64,000 nt of DNA, taken from positions 2,108,001-2,172,000 of the forward strand of contig NZ_CP036175.1 of NCBI RefSeq assembly GCF_003261575.2, in the 5' to 3' direction. Within the stretch, counting starts at the first letter, position 1. Each line of letters begins with the position of its first letter. The notes under the pieces are model-generated. The model worked only from the letters and a program-made list of their open reading frames with translations, searched no databases and was not told the origin of the DNA. The stretch is from Klebsiella huaxiensis. Its GTDB lineage: Bacteria; Pseudomonadota; Gammaproteobacteria; Enterobacterales; Enterobacteriaceae. The position numbers and the translations under genes were made by a program. Positions 15,881 to 24,600 of this stretch are shown here, piece after piece.

Positions 15881-18487
15881 ATGCCAACAGCAAGCCCGTC
15901 TTCATTCGCCACGGACAGAAAGAATTCCCGGTGTTTCTCTGCAGGATGGCTTCGCCCGGGAATTCTTTGTGTCTTCGGTTGTGTGGCCACAAGTACTCTG
16001 GCTGACACAGATTTTGAAGAGGTCTTTTTACGCAGGGACAGAGGTGAGGCATCGCCAGAGGTTTTTATCTGGCGTGATGCCATCACTCCGGGAATGAAAC
16101 CTGTCGACATCAGAGTAAACGAAAATCTGGCCGAGCATATGGAGGTTCGTTTCGTCGACAACGGCAAACAAAGGGTTATCCCTTGCCTTTCGCGCGAACA
16201 GTTGCAGGCGCTGGGAATCAAGATTGAATTATATGATGATGCGGCCACTACCGGGAAAGACGCGTTAACAGAATGCGAACGTGTGGAGCAGAAGATCCCC
16301 TCATCCACAGTGGTTTATGATGCCGCGCAGCAGGTACTGAACCTGACGGTTCCGCAGGAGGCAATTGATAAGCAGCGTTTTATTATGATTGCTCCAGCGG
16401 AGTGGGACCATGGTGTGCCGAGCTTGAGAACCAGCTATAACGGTTATTTTTATACGACTAAAACCAAGGGTTATTCGGGTGAAAACGGGGACAGCGATGA
16501 TACCACTTCGCGCAGCGCCTATCTTAACCTGAATACCATCGGCTCTCTTGGTGCCTGGCGGCTGTTCAGCATTGACTCCTTTTATCGCAACCCAGGAAGC
16601 GGCTGGGAGTCGAATCATGATCGTTCTTATTTGAGCCGCGATATTGCGCTTCTGCGCAGCAGCTTGCAGGCCGGTGAGATTTATACTGATACATCAGGGT
16701 ACATGGTTGGCGCTATTCCGATGACCGGGGTATCGCTGGCCACCAGTCAAAAAATGTCTATGGATAATCAGTTCAGCTACTCTCCGGTTGTGCGTGGCGT
16801 CGCCAGAACCAACGCGCGCCTGGTGATTCGCCAGCGTGGAAATATTATCTACAGCACCACCCTGACGCCCGGGCCTTTTGCCATCGATGATTTGTACAGT
16901 GCCCAGGTGGGCGCTGACCTGGAAGTCACCGTCGAAGAGTCGGATGGTCAGGTACAGGTATTCCATGTTCCTTATACCGCATTGCCGAACATGATACGAC
17001 CAGGGGCCTCACGCTATAGCCTGGCGTTAGGGCGCTATCGCAATCAGGGGCACGGCACGAAAGAGCCCTGGTTAACGAGCGGAAGCCTCGAGTACGGGTT
17101 GGAAAAATTCACCCTCAGCGGTTCCTCCCTGATCTCTGAAGAGTATCAGTCTCTTTCTGCCGGAGTGGCGTGGAACGTGGGGAGCATTGGCGCATTTTCC
17201 ACCGAAATTGCCCATGCCCGGCATAAGGAAACCTGGGGTGAAGGCAACATTCGCGATGGTTCGGCGGTACGCTTTTTATATGCCCGCCACTTTGATGCGA
17301 CGGGCACCTCCTTGCAGATCCTCGGCTATCAGTACCGTTCTGCTGATTTCCTGGAGTTTCCGGAGTTTCTTTCTCGCCAGAGCTATGAGCGTATCGGGGG
17401 ATATTCCTGGGGCGATTCAGAGTGGATGCAGCGTAAACGCAGCCGGGTGGAGATGACTCTCAACCAAAGCCTGAGTCAATACGGCAGTCTCTATCTGGGG
17501 ATGAGTGAGGACCGCTACTACGGGACCAGTCGTAAAAGCACCTCGATTAGCGGAGGCGCCGGGACCACGATAGGCTCTGCCAGCGTCTCTCTGTCTCTGA
17601 CAAGGACCCGGGATACCAATAATTCAGATACCCAAATAGGGTTGTCCGTTAGCCTGCCGCTGGGCATTTTTGACGCGCGCAGCCGTGATTATGGCTCCAT
17701 TAACTACAGCATTAATCGCGATCGTAATAATCAGTACAGCCAGTCGATGGGCTATTCCGGTAGCGCCCTGGACAGCCGGGTCAACTATTCCGCCAACGTG
17801 ATGCGCGATGTGCATGGGGAGTATAGCCAGTCGGGAACGCTGGGCTACAACGGTAGTCTGGCCAGCATATCCGGGGGGATGAGCCACAGCAGCGGTCATA
17901 GCCAGTATTCGGCTGGCATGAGCGGCGGTGTCACCTTGTATCGCGGTGGGGTAGTGCTTTCCCCGCAGTTGGGCAACACGGTTGCCATTATTGAAACGCC
18001 TGGCGCATCAGGTATCAGCGTCTCAGGGGCGGGTAATGCTGAGACCGACTATTTTGGTCACGCCATGGTGACCTGGTTGACGCCGTATCGTTACAACGAC
18101 ATCAGTCTGGATACCGGTCGTAGCGCCAAATCACAAAATGTTGAACTGAAGGAGTCTTCCCGCCGGGTCGTGCCTAGCGAAGGCGCGGCGGTATTACTGA
18201 AATTTGCTACCCGCGTCGGTCGCCGCGCGATGGTGGATATTCAAAGCCATAAAAAAATCCCGCTCGGTGCAATGGTGTACCTGGCAGGGGAAAAAGAGGA
18301 AGCGGGGATTGTCGGCAATCACGGCCAGGCTTATCTGAGCGGCCTCGATGCCCGTAATGACCAGCAGCTGAGCGTTGTATGGGGTAAGCAGCAGGGAGAG
18401 CAGTGCAGCTTTACGCTACTTGCGCTGCCTGAAGGACGCCAGTCACCGGAAGACTGGTACAAGAAACAAACTGTGAACTGCCGTTGA
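15881..18487 (+). CDS. Fimbrial outer-membrane usher
   Basis: An 868-residue usher of the PapC/FimD family. After a long signal region ending near TSTLADTDFEEVFL, the N-terminal periplasmic domain contains ERVEQ and the Cys pair (PCLSREQ...LTECER). The 24-strand barrel follows with an embedded plug near GPFAIDDLYSAQVGADLEVTVEESDG, then two C-terminal domains (GASGISVSGAG, GYA-like YFGHAMVTWLTPYRYNDISLD, and the last CSFTLL...VNCR disulfide). It threads chaperone-bound subunits across the outer membrane. It lies between the pilin and chaperone genes, an order that differs from the chaperone-before-usher order of the fim operon. Confidence 0.92.
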   Translation: MPTASPSSFATDRKNSRCFSAGWLRPGILCVFGCVATSTLADTDFEEVFLRRDRGEASPEVFIWRDAITPGMKPVDIRVNENLAEHMEVRFVDNGKQRVIPCLSREQLQALGIKIELYDDAATTGKDALTECERVEQKIPSSTVVYDAAQQVLNLTVPQEAIDKQRFIMIAPAEWDHGVPSLRTSYNGYFYTTKTKGYSGENGDSDDTTSRSAYLNLNTIGSLGAWRLFSIDSFYRNPGSGWESNHDRSYLSRDIALLRSSLQAGEIYTDTSGYMVGAIPMTGVSLATSQKMSMDNQFSYSPVVRGVARTNARLVIRQRGNIIYSTTLTPGPFAIDDLYSAQVGADLEVTVEESDGQVQVFHVPYTALPNMIRPGASRYSLALGRYRNQGHGTKEPWLTSGSLEYGLEKFTLSGSSLISEEYQSLSAGVAWNVGSIGAFSTEIAHARHKETWGEGNIRDGSAVRFLYARHFDATGTSLQILGYQYRSADFLEFPEFLSRQSYERIGGYSWGDSEWMQRKRSRVEMTLNQSLSQYGSLYLGMSEDRYYGTSRKSTSISGGAGTTIGSASVSLSLTRTRDTNNSDTQIGLSVSLPLGIFDARSRDYGSINYSINRDRNNQYSQSMGYSGSALDSRVNYSANVMRDVHGEYSQSGTLGYNGSLASISGGMSHSSGHSQYSAGMSGGVTLYRGGVVLSPQLGNTVAIIETPGASGISVSGAGNAETDYFGHAMVTWLTPYRYNDISLDTGRSAKSQNVELKESSRRVVPSEGAAVLLKFATRVGRRAMVDIQSHKKIPLGAMVYLAGEKEEAGIVGNHGQAYLSGLDARNDQQLSVVWGKQQGEQCSFTLLALPEGRQSPEDWYKKQTVNCR

Positions 18488-18536
18488 TGACGTTAAGTCA
18501 CAAACGGCAGCATAAAAAGGATGAAGGGAGATAAGC

Positions 18537-19262
18537 ATGATGATCAACACCAAATCGATACTGGGCGTAATGTTAGTGGCTGGCGCAATAACCGTACCAG
18601 CAGAGTCAGCGGTTCGTCCCCAGCTAACGCGTATCGTGGCCTATGCCGAAGATCGGGAAACGCCGGTGGAAATTGTCAATGAGAGTACGGAAACCTACAT
18701 GGTGCAGTCCTGGCTGGAGGATACCGACGGAAAAGATAAAGATATCCCGTTGGTGCTGACCCCGCCGGTGATGAAACTTGAGGGCAAAAAGAATGGCAAG
18801 CTTCGTCTGGTGGTGATGAAAGGCAATATTCCTCAGGACAAGGAGTCTGTGTACTGGCTGTCCCTGCAGGAAATCCCGCCTAAAGCCGATGATAATGGCA
18901 ATAGCCTGGTGATTGCGATTCGCAGTCGCTTGAAGGTATTTGTTCGTCCAGCGGGGCTGGATGCCCAGGGGAATGTCGATGCACCGTCAAAGCTGACGTG
19001 GCGAATGGAGCAGGCGGACGGAAAGCGCTGGCTGCGGGCGACGAACCCCAGCGTTTACTATGTCAGCTTCGGTGAGCTTTCGGTAAAAGGGCTGGGTACG
19101 GCAAAACGTCTGGACGATAAGTATCTGATGGTGCCACCGGGAGGAAGTGAACGTTATGAACTGCCATCGTCTATTAAGGGCAACAGCATCAGCGTGACGT
19201 GGAGTGGAATGAACGACTGGGGCGGCGCAGGCAAAGAACATAACCTGGTGGTGGGATTATGA
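18537..19262 (+). CDS. Periplasmic fimbrial chaperone
   Basis: A 241-residue PapD-family chaperone. Its signal peptide ends near PAESA. The first Ig domain has the TRIVAYAEDRETPVEIVNES strand A-B region with the conserved Arg, YMVQSWLEDTDG, and the G1-strand region SVYWLSLQEIPP, a family signature. IAIRSRLKVFVRPAGL leads into domain 2. It donates a strand to subunits in the periplasm and delivers them to the usher. Its GGGAG ribosome site fits the ATG at 18537. The last 4 bp overlap the adhesin start. Confidence 0.92.
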   Translation: MMINTKSILGVMLVAGAITVPAESAVRPQLTRIVAYAEDRETPVEIVNESTETYMVQSWLEDTDGKDKDIPLVLTPPVMKLEGKKNGKLRLVVMKGNIPQDKESVYWLSLQEIPPKADDNGNSLVIAIRSRLKVFVRPAGLDAQGNVDAPSKLTWRMEQADGKRWLRATNPSVYYVSFGELSVKGLGTAKRLDDKYLMVPPGGSERYELPSSIKGNSISVTWSGMNDWGGAGKEHNLVVGL

Positions 19263-20503
19263 AGCGACTGACGACCTTGGCCTGTCTGTGCGTATTTCCT
19301 GCTGCATCGGTATACGCAGTAACCTATAGTGCGACAGCTGTGTGGTCAAACGGGGCCCTGATTGGGCAAACCGCAGCCTGGTGCAGCGTGACGTTGCCTG
19401 ATGAGAGGCCGATGACTATTCCGCGGAGCTTTGTGGTAGGCAACGATGTTCCGAATGGAACGGAGATATACTCCTGGGGCTACGGCGCGGCGTTTTCCGA
19501 TTTTATTGTCTCCTGCACGTCTAATGGCTCAGCGGCCTGGGGACTGGACACGGATAGCGCACCCCTGAACAGAATTATACTTACCTATAATAGCGGCGGA
19601 TATATACCGCTTAGCGATACTGGATTTGGACTGAAAATCTGGGGGCGATTTAACACAGCAGGACAAGCGGATTATACTGCCTGTGGCGGTGTATCGACAT
19701 TATGTAAGTATTATACTAATTATTACACCGCGCCTACATATCAAGATATGCTAGGTGCCAATACTGAGATTGATTTTACTGTTGCGGGATACTCTAGTAA
19801 TGGCATGTCGCAACAAATTACTAAATACAGACGACCAAGTGATGGCTATAATACCTATCCAACGATAACTGGCAGTATGTCCATCAGAATGGCGTTGGTT
19901 AAAATAGGTACCATACAGTATAACGGCGCATTGAAGGTTAACAATTCCGCTGTGTTTCGCGTTACGGCAAATATTAACGCCGGTATTCAGAATACGCTAA
20001 ACGGTTTTTTAGATGGCAGCGGAATTACTATTATTCCTCCAGCCTGCCAATTGAAAAACACGGATTACACTTTACCGATGGGGCGCTGGGCGGCAGACGT
20101 GATTAATTATACCGGTGCGCCAGCCTACGGTGCGCAGGTGCCGGTTAATCTCTCTCTTGAGTGTTCGGGTAAAGTAAATCATGTTCGTTTTCGATTCGAA
20201 GATACCGGTACATCGCTTTCCAGCAACAAGAATATCAGCCTGTATGATACTGCCGGAGGAAGCAAGATTGAGGGGTTGGAAATTGAAATGTTATACAACG
20301 GCAGTAAGGTGAATGTTGATAATACGACAATAACGGATACCGGAAGCCACGGCGCTTTTGTTTCTCTGACACCCGCTTTTGATTCTTTTGGCACGGCGGC
20401 TTTCCATGCCCGCTATGTCCAGAATGCTGCCGTGACGCGTTCTGGAGCTAACTACACCGGACCTGTAACGGGTAAAGTGAACATGTATGTGACTTACGAT
20501 TAG
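19259..20503 (+). CDS. Two-domain tip adhesin of the first fimbrial operon
   Basis: A 414-residue protein with a signal peptide (MKRLTTLACLCVFPAASVYA). The N-terminal 240 residues have no close match that I recognise and carry several cysteines (WCSV, VSCTS, TACGG, TLCKYY), consistent with a receptor-binding lectin-like domain. The C-terminal 160 residues form a pilin domain (IIPPACQL, LSLECSGK, final GKVNMYVTYD donor-strand groove motif). This two-domain layout and the last place in the operon identify it as the tip adhesin. Codons around 19,560-19,950 are noticeably more AT-rich than the rest, suggesting a diversified or exchanged binding domain. The receptor is unknown. Confidence 0.78.
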   Translation: MKRLTTLACLCVFPAASVYAVTYSATAVWSNGALIGQTAAWCSVTLPDERPMTIPRSFVVGNDVPNGTEIYSWGYGAAFSDFIVSCTSNGSAAWGLDTDSAPLNRIILTYNSGGYIPLSDTGFGLKIWGRFNTAGQADYTACGGVSTLCKYYTNYYTAPTYQDMLGANTEIDFTVAGYSSNGMSQQITKYRRPSDGYNTYPTITGSMSIRMALVKIGTIQYNGALKVNNSAVFRVTANINAGIQNTLNGFLDGSGITIIPPACQLKNTDYTLPMGRWAADVINYTGAPAYGAQVPVNLSLECSGKVNHVRFRFEDTGTSLSSNKNISLYDTAGGSKIEGLEIEMLYNGSKVNVDNTTITDTGSHGAFVSLTPAFDSFGTAAFHARYVQNAAVTRSGANYTGPVTGKVNMYVTYD

Positions 20504-20531
20504 CTGGCAGAATAATCATGGGAGGCGAGTG

Positions 20532-21137
20532 ATGCCCGTAAGAGATAAGTCATATCATATTATTACCGACAATTATTATCTGGGGAACGGTATTCTTTCG
20601 GTATTAACTGAGACCGTCACTGAAGTTGCTGCATGTTATACCACCTTGCTGGATGAAAAAGGGGGTAATCTTAGCGAGCTTCGGGAGAGAATAGCACAAT
20701 ACCCGGTGACCTTAATTATCCTGTCGGTGAGATGTATTCGGCTACGAAAAACGATTTTAAATGAATTGGGGATGTGCAAGGGGAATGTGCTGGTTTTATC
20801 TCCCCCTGGGTTATTCAGTCGGGGACAGCACTGGCTCGATATTCATGAGGTTGTTGTTATTCCAGAAAATATTTCTATTGGCGATTTTTTACAGTGTGTT
20901 TTCAACGCTAGTAGCGGATCGCTAAATATACGGATTAGCCGCAGCGAGTATTGTATTATTGAAAGTTTGCTTCAGGGCGGAGGGCTGAAGGAAATTTCAC
21001 TGAAAACCGGATGCTCACCGCGATATGTTAATATCTTAAAAAACCGCCTGATGTCCCGTATTGGTGGATTGACGGGTGTGCATGGATTATTGCTGTGCTG
21101 GGATATTATTAGGATGAATCCGTTAGCGGGCCGCTGA
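20532..21137 (+). CDS. LuxR/HTH-type regulator, paralogue of the one at 14500
   Basis: A 201-residue regulator. The N-terminus (SYHIITDNYYLGNGILSVL) mirrors the protein at 14500, and the C-terminus has a LuxR-type helix-turn-helix (RISRSEYCIIESLLQGGGLKEISLKTGCSPRYVNILKNRLMSRIG). I start it at the ATG at 20532, with GGAGG at 20521-20525, rather than the GTG one codon earlier. It is the last gene of the first fimbrial operon and converges on fimK with 15 bp between stops. It may control one or both fimbrial operons. Confidence 0.65.
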   Translation: MPVRDKSYHIITDNYYLGNGILSVLTETVTEVAACYTTLLDEKGGNLSELRERIAQYPVTLIILSVRCIRLRKTILNELGMCKGNVLVLSPPGLFSRGQHWLDIHEVVVIPENISIGDFLQCVFNASSGSLNIRISRSEYCIIESLLQGGGLKEISLKTGCSPRYVNILKNRLMSRIGGLTGVHGLLLCWDIIRMNPLAGR

Positions 21138-21152
21138 TCTGTTTATGTTTTA

Positions 21153-22634
21153 TCAATACACGCCGGAGGATTGATAGTTAACCCCTGGTGAGATTTTCTG
21201 GATAAGATCCGCCACGTTGTCCCTGCTGACCGGTGGCGAGAGGTAATATCCTTGAAAGCGATTGATTCCCAGTGCACGTAATTGGTTGAATTTTTCCTGG
21301 CTGTCTACGCCTTCGGCAATGCAGCGGCTACCGGTAAGCTGGCAATAATAGATCAGACTCTTTATCAGAGTCAGCGCGTGCAGGTCGCACTGCATATCTT
21401 TCACAATACTCATATCTAACTTATATGCGTCGAATATGACCGTGCGCACCGGAAACATCACGCTGCTTTGTGAAAAGCAGTCATCCAACATGATACGAAA
21501 GCCGCGCTTGCGTAGTCGGGCGATATTTTCAGCTATTTTTCCATGTTGATTAGGGTCTATGGTTTCAGCAAATTCCAGCACTAGTCGGTCAGACATTCGG
21601 GGATGACGTAGCTGCTGACGCGCCGTTTCCATCATTCTGATCAGGTTTTCATTGTTGGCGATAGCGGTGGGAATATTCACCGAGAAATAACACTCGCCAG
21701 GATGCTGATTAATATTCTGTACCGCCTCCTGAAGCACAAACGCGGTCAGTACCAGCCATGCGTACTCAGAATGTACCTGTGGCAAAAAATCGCCGGCAAG
21801 CAGTACATCGCCATTCCGACGCCAGCGGGAAAGGATCTCTATTCCCCGTACCTGCAGATGCTCATCGGTGATCGGCTGGAAAACCGGGAAAATTTGCCGA
21901 CTGTAAATAGCATGCACAAATTCGCGCTCAAAAGTGGACAGCGCGTTGAGGGCTTCATTTGTCGTTCCTTTGAGATGACCGCCGGGAAAACAAGCGGCCA
22001 GCTGAGGGTGGTGTTCCAACATCTTTTTCAGTCCTGCAGTTCTTTGGTTGTAGAGGGTTTTGTGGCTGATGCCGCGGCGTTTTGCCTGGACGATAGCGCT
22101 GTATTCACTGAATAAACCAAGAATGGCGTTGAGCTCCGGCCTGGTTAGCCCGCCGGGGCGTTTTCCACGAACTTGTGCCTCTTCGTCTGATAATTGCTCA
22201 AGTAAAGGATAGCTCTCGAGAATGTGGTCCTGAAGCAGTGCTGACAGGCAGGAGACGGGGAGGTCGGAGGCGGCGGCACGCACTTCAGAAAGCAGATGCC
22301 GGTCTGTAACCTGATGCAACAGTGTGTGCCACAGCCAGTTGGCCGGGCTGCGGCTAAGGAGCAACATTGGTAGCGGCATGTCGGAGTGCTCCAGCAGGTC
22401 TGCGGCTTGCCGTAGTGTGCTAAGGAGCTTGCCTGGCGCGTCGGGCAAAAACACCACGATACGGTGAACGTGGGTGTTGACGGGTATCACCAGGTCGTCA
22501 GAGGACAGCACCACGGGCGGCATCCCGCCTTCAATCATCATGGCGACTAGTCCCGTGGCGGCCAGCGAGCAGGGAGACAAGATATAATCCCCCCTCGACT
22601 CGCAGTCTGGTATGGGCGAATTATTCGTAAACAA
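21153..22634 (-). CDS. fimK: FimK-type EAL regulator of type 1 fimbriae
   Basis: A 493-residue protein. The N-terminal half holds a helix-turn-helix (AKRRGISHKTLYNQRTAGLKKML, about residues 184-206) and the C-terminal half an EAL phosphodiesterase domain. EAL residues are mostly kept: GIEILSRW replaces EALxRW with the Glu intact, plus CYFSVNIP, LEFAET, MLDDCF, YKLDMS, AEGVDS and FQGYYL, so hydrolysis of cyclic-di-GMP is plausible. fimK at the end of the fim operon is a Klebsiella hallmark. The TTG start at 22634 overlaps the end of fimH by 14 bp and is preceded by GGGGTGA. In Klebsiella, FimK reduces type 1 piliation. Confidence 0.85.
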   Translation of the reverse strand: MFTNNSPIPDCESRGDYILSPCSLAATGLVAMMIEGGMPPVVLSSDDLVIPVNTHVHRIVVFLPDAPGKLLSTLRQAADLLEHSDMPLPMLLLSRSPANWLWHTLLHQVTDRHLLSEVRAAASDLPVSCLSALLQDHILESYPLLEQLSDEEAQVRGKRPGGLTRPELNAILGLFSEYSAIVQAKRRGISHKTLYNQRTAGLKKMLEHHPQLAACFPGGHLKGTTNEALNALSTFEREFVHAIYSRQIFPVFQPITDEHLQVRGIEILSRWRRNGDVLLAGDFLPQVHSEYAWLVLTAFVLQEAVQNINQHPGECYFSVNIPTAIANNENLIRMMETARQQLRHPRMSDRLVLEFAETIDPNQHGKIAENIARLRKRGFRIMLDDCFSQSSVMFPVRTVIFDAYKLDMSIVKDMQCDLHALTLIKSLIYYCQLTGSRCIAEGVDSQEKFNQLRALGINRFQGYYLSPPVSRDNVADLIQKISPGVNYQSSGVY

Positions 22635-23526
22635 AGGTCACCCCGATAATAGATTGCACGTTGCCCGCCGTCACCTGTCCACTGGTACGTGCATAGTTGG
22701 CGGTTAATCCCAGGCTGACCGCTGAGGTGCTCACGGATCCTAACGACACAAGGCTGTTAGCGGGAACGACACTGCCGTTACGCGTCAACTGAACACCAAT
22801 TCCCTGGGCCGGGGAGGCCGACGCGGTATTAGTAAATATCGAATTAGCCGCGTTTTCCGTGGTGCCGGAGAGGTAATAACCCAGATTCTGGCTTTGTGCG
22901 CAGTAAACCGTCAGCGGAATTGCGGCCGAAGCGGGGTATTCCGGCAGCGTCACCGTCACATCGCGGGCAGAAACGTCGCAGCCGCCCGTCGGAACCACGA
23001 CGTCGTTGTTGGCGTAAATATTCCACACGAACTGGAAGTCGTCGTTATCCTTGTTGTTGGTCTGACGCAGGATTAGCACGGCGATTAATGACCCGGCGGA
23101 AATTGCCACCCCGCCTGCGGTGCTGATGGGCGTCAGGTAGAGGACCGTAGGCCAGGGTTTATCGATCTTGGTATCATAAGTCATCCGCGCCGTTTCGCTG
23201 GTGGTTGGAAACGGATAGCTGGTGCCGTTGTATCTGACGGTACCGGAAAAGCTCGACAGCACGCCGCCGTATGCCGAGCCGCGCTGTAGCGTCACATAAT
23301 CGATCATGGTGTCCGGATAGTCGTTATGGCAAAAAATCTGCGTTGAGAGATCTACCACCAGGTTCTGCCCGACGCTGACCGCTGGAGCGAGGTTGACGTA
23401 AACGTTCGCTGTACCACCGCCGATGGGGATGGTGACGCCAGCTGCGGTTTTGCAGGCGAATGACCAGGCGTTTAGCGACCAGCCCGCCAGCAGCAGCGTC
23501 ATCAGCAGGGTTAATATTTTTCTCAT
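22621..23526 (-). CDS. fimH: FimH, mannose-specific type 1 fimbrial tip adhesin
   Basis: A 301-residue adhesin. The signal peptide ends before FACKTAAG, giving the mature N-terminal Phe that lines the mannose pocket. Mannose-pocket residues are present: HNDYPD (Asn46/Asp47/Asp54) and LRQTNNKDNDDFQF (Gln133, Asn135, Asp140, Phe142). The lectin domain runs to about residue 180 and is followed by the pilin domain (PTGGCDVSARDVTVTLPEY to the final IIGVTFVYE). It binds mannosylated surfaces at the fimbrial tip. The lectin domain matches the Klebsiella form closely. Confidence 0.95.
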   Translation of the reverse strand: MRKILTLLMTLLLAGWSLNAWSFACKTAAGVTIPIGGGTANVYVNLAPAVSVGQNLVVDLSTQIFCHNDYPDTMIDYVTLQRGSAYGGVLSSFSGTVRYNGTSYPFPTTSETARMTYDTKIDKPWPTVLYLTPISTAGGVAISAGSLIAVLILRQTNNKDNDDFQFVWNIYANNDVVVPTGGCDVSARDVTVTLPEYPASAAIPLTVYCAQSQNLGYYLSGTTENAANSIFTNTASASPAQGIGVQLTRNGSVVPANSLVSLGSVSTSAVSLGLTANYARTSGQVTAGNVQSIIGVTFVYE

Positions 23527-23543
23527 TACTCTGTTCTCCTGGC

Positions 23544-24047
23544 TCAGGCGTAGGTGTAGGTGACGTTAATCACTGCCTGAATAGTTCCCTGGGTGGCCCC
23601 GCCGTTGACCGTCAGCGCTCTGACTTGTAGCGGGAAGCTGGCGGACTGGGTTGCATCATCCACCTGGACCTCTTTTTTCGCGCCGGTATTCAACGTGGTA
23701 CCGCCGTCATCCTGCAGTTCAAGCTGGATATTTCCTGCGGTACCCTGATTTTTGTAGTAGCCAGTGGCATCTGCCGTGCCGCTGAAGCTGGCGGTGACCC
23801 GCGACGTGCCGACCGGGCAGTTGCTCAGGTTGAGCGCTACGCTGTGCCACGGGGAAGAGGAGCCGGCAGACACCAGACTAAAGGTGTAAAGATCGCCAAG
23901 ATCAACGGTGGCGTTAAGAGTGGAAACCGTACAGGGTTTGGCCACCACTTTACCGTTAACGGTAATGGTGACGTCGGCGGCCTGTAGTGTTGGGGCGGTC
24001 GCTGCCAGCATCGCGGCCAGAAGCCATCCGGTGTGGGTAAATTTCAT
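23544..24047 (-). CDS. fimG: FimG, type 1 fimbrial minor subunit
   Basis: A 167-residue minor pilin: signal peptide to LQAADVTI, first Cys in KPCTVST, second in LSNCPVG, and C-terminal INVTYTYA donor-groove strand. FimG links FimH to FimF in the flexible tip. It lies between fimF and fimH with short spacers (12 and 17 bp). Confidence 0.9.
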   Translation of the reverse strand: MKFTHTGWLLAAMLAATAPTLQAADVTITVNGKVVAKPCTVSTLNATVDLGDLYTFSLVSAGSSSPWHSVALNLSNCPVGTSRVTASFSGTADATGYYKNQGTAGNIQLELQDDGGTTLNTGAKKEVQVDDATQSASFPLQVRALTVNGGATQGTIQAVINVTYTYA

Positions 24048-24059
24048 CAGCGCCTCCGG

Positions 24060-24593
24060 TTACTGAAATTCGAGAGTGAATGTTGCGGTTGCATTTACGT
24101 GTCCGGCGGTCACCGGTACCTGAGTGGCCATCAACCGGGCATAAAAGTTCAACGTGTTGGTCTGGCCGGGGGTCAGCGTGGTCCATGGGATCGTGGCTGA
24201 CGTGGCGTTAAGCGGTAGCATTGTCTGCTGCGCGTCAAGGATCTGCACGCCCATGCCCGCTGCGGATGTTGCCCCGCCGTCGAGTTTTAGCAAGTCGGTA
24301 TTGATGCTATCGGCAATACCAACAAAACCGATTTTCACCGCCGTGACCGAGCTGCCGCAGGGCGACAGGACGATGCGAAAGGGCACCAGGGGCGTGGTGG
24401 CTCCAGGCGCATGGAACTGCTTTGCGGCGTTATCCATCAGGTCAACGGTAAAATCCTTTGATTCAGCGGCGACTGCGCAGGCGTTATCGCGAACGTAACC
24501 GCTGATGGTGATGGTGCTGTCCGCCGCGCTGGCGTTGGCAACCACCAGCGACAGGACGGCGCACAGCAGATAAAGGGTTTTTCTCATCATCAT
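24060..24593 (-). CDS. fimF: FimF, type 1 fimbrial minor subunit
   Basis: A 177-residue minor pilin. The signal peptide ends near NASA, followed by ADSTITISGYVRDNACAV with the first Cys, LSPCGSSV with the second, and a terminal ATFTLEFQ strand. FimF connects the FimG-FimH tip to the FimA rod. Three consecutive Met codons lie at the start; the outermost is listed. Confidence 0.9.
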   Translation of the reverse strand: MMMRKTLYLLCAVLSLVVANASAADSTITISGYVRDNACAVAAESKDFTVDLMDNAAKQFHAPGATTPLVPFRIVLSPCGSSVTAVKIGFVGIADSINTDLLKLDGGATSAAGMGVQILDAQQTMLPLNATSATIPWTTLTPGQTNTLNFYARLMATQVPVTAGHVNATATFTLEFQ

Positions 24594-24600
24594 GGTTTCC

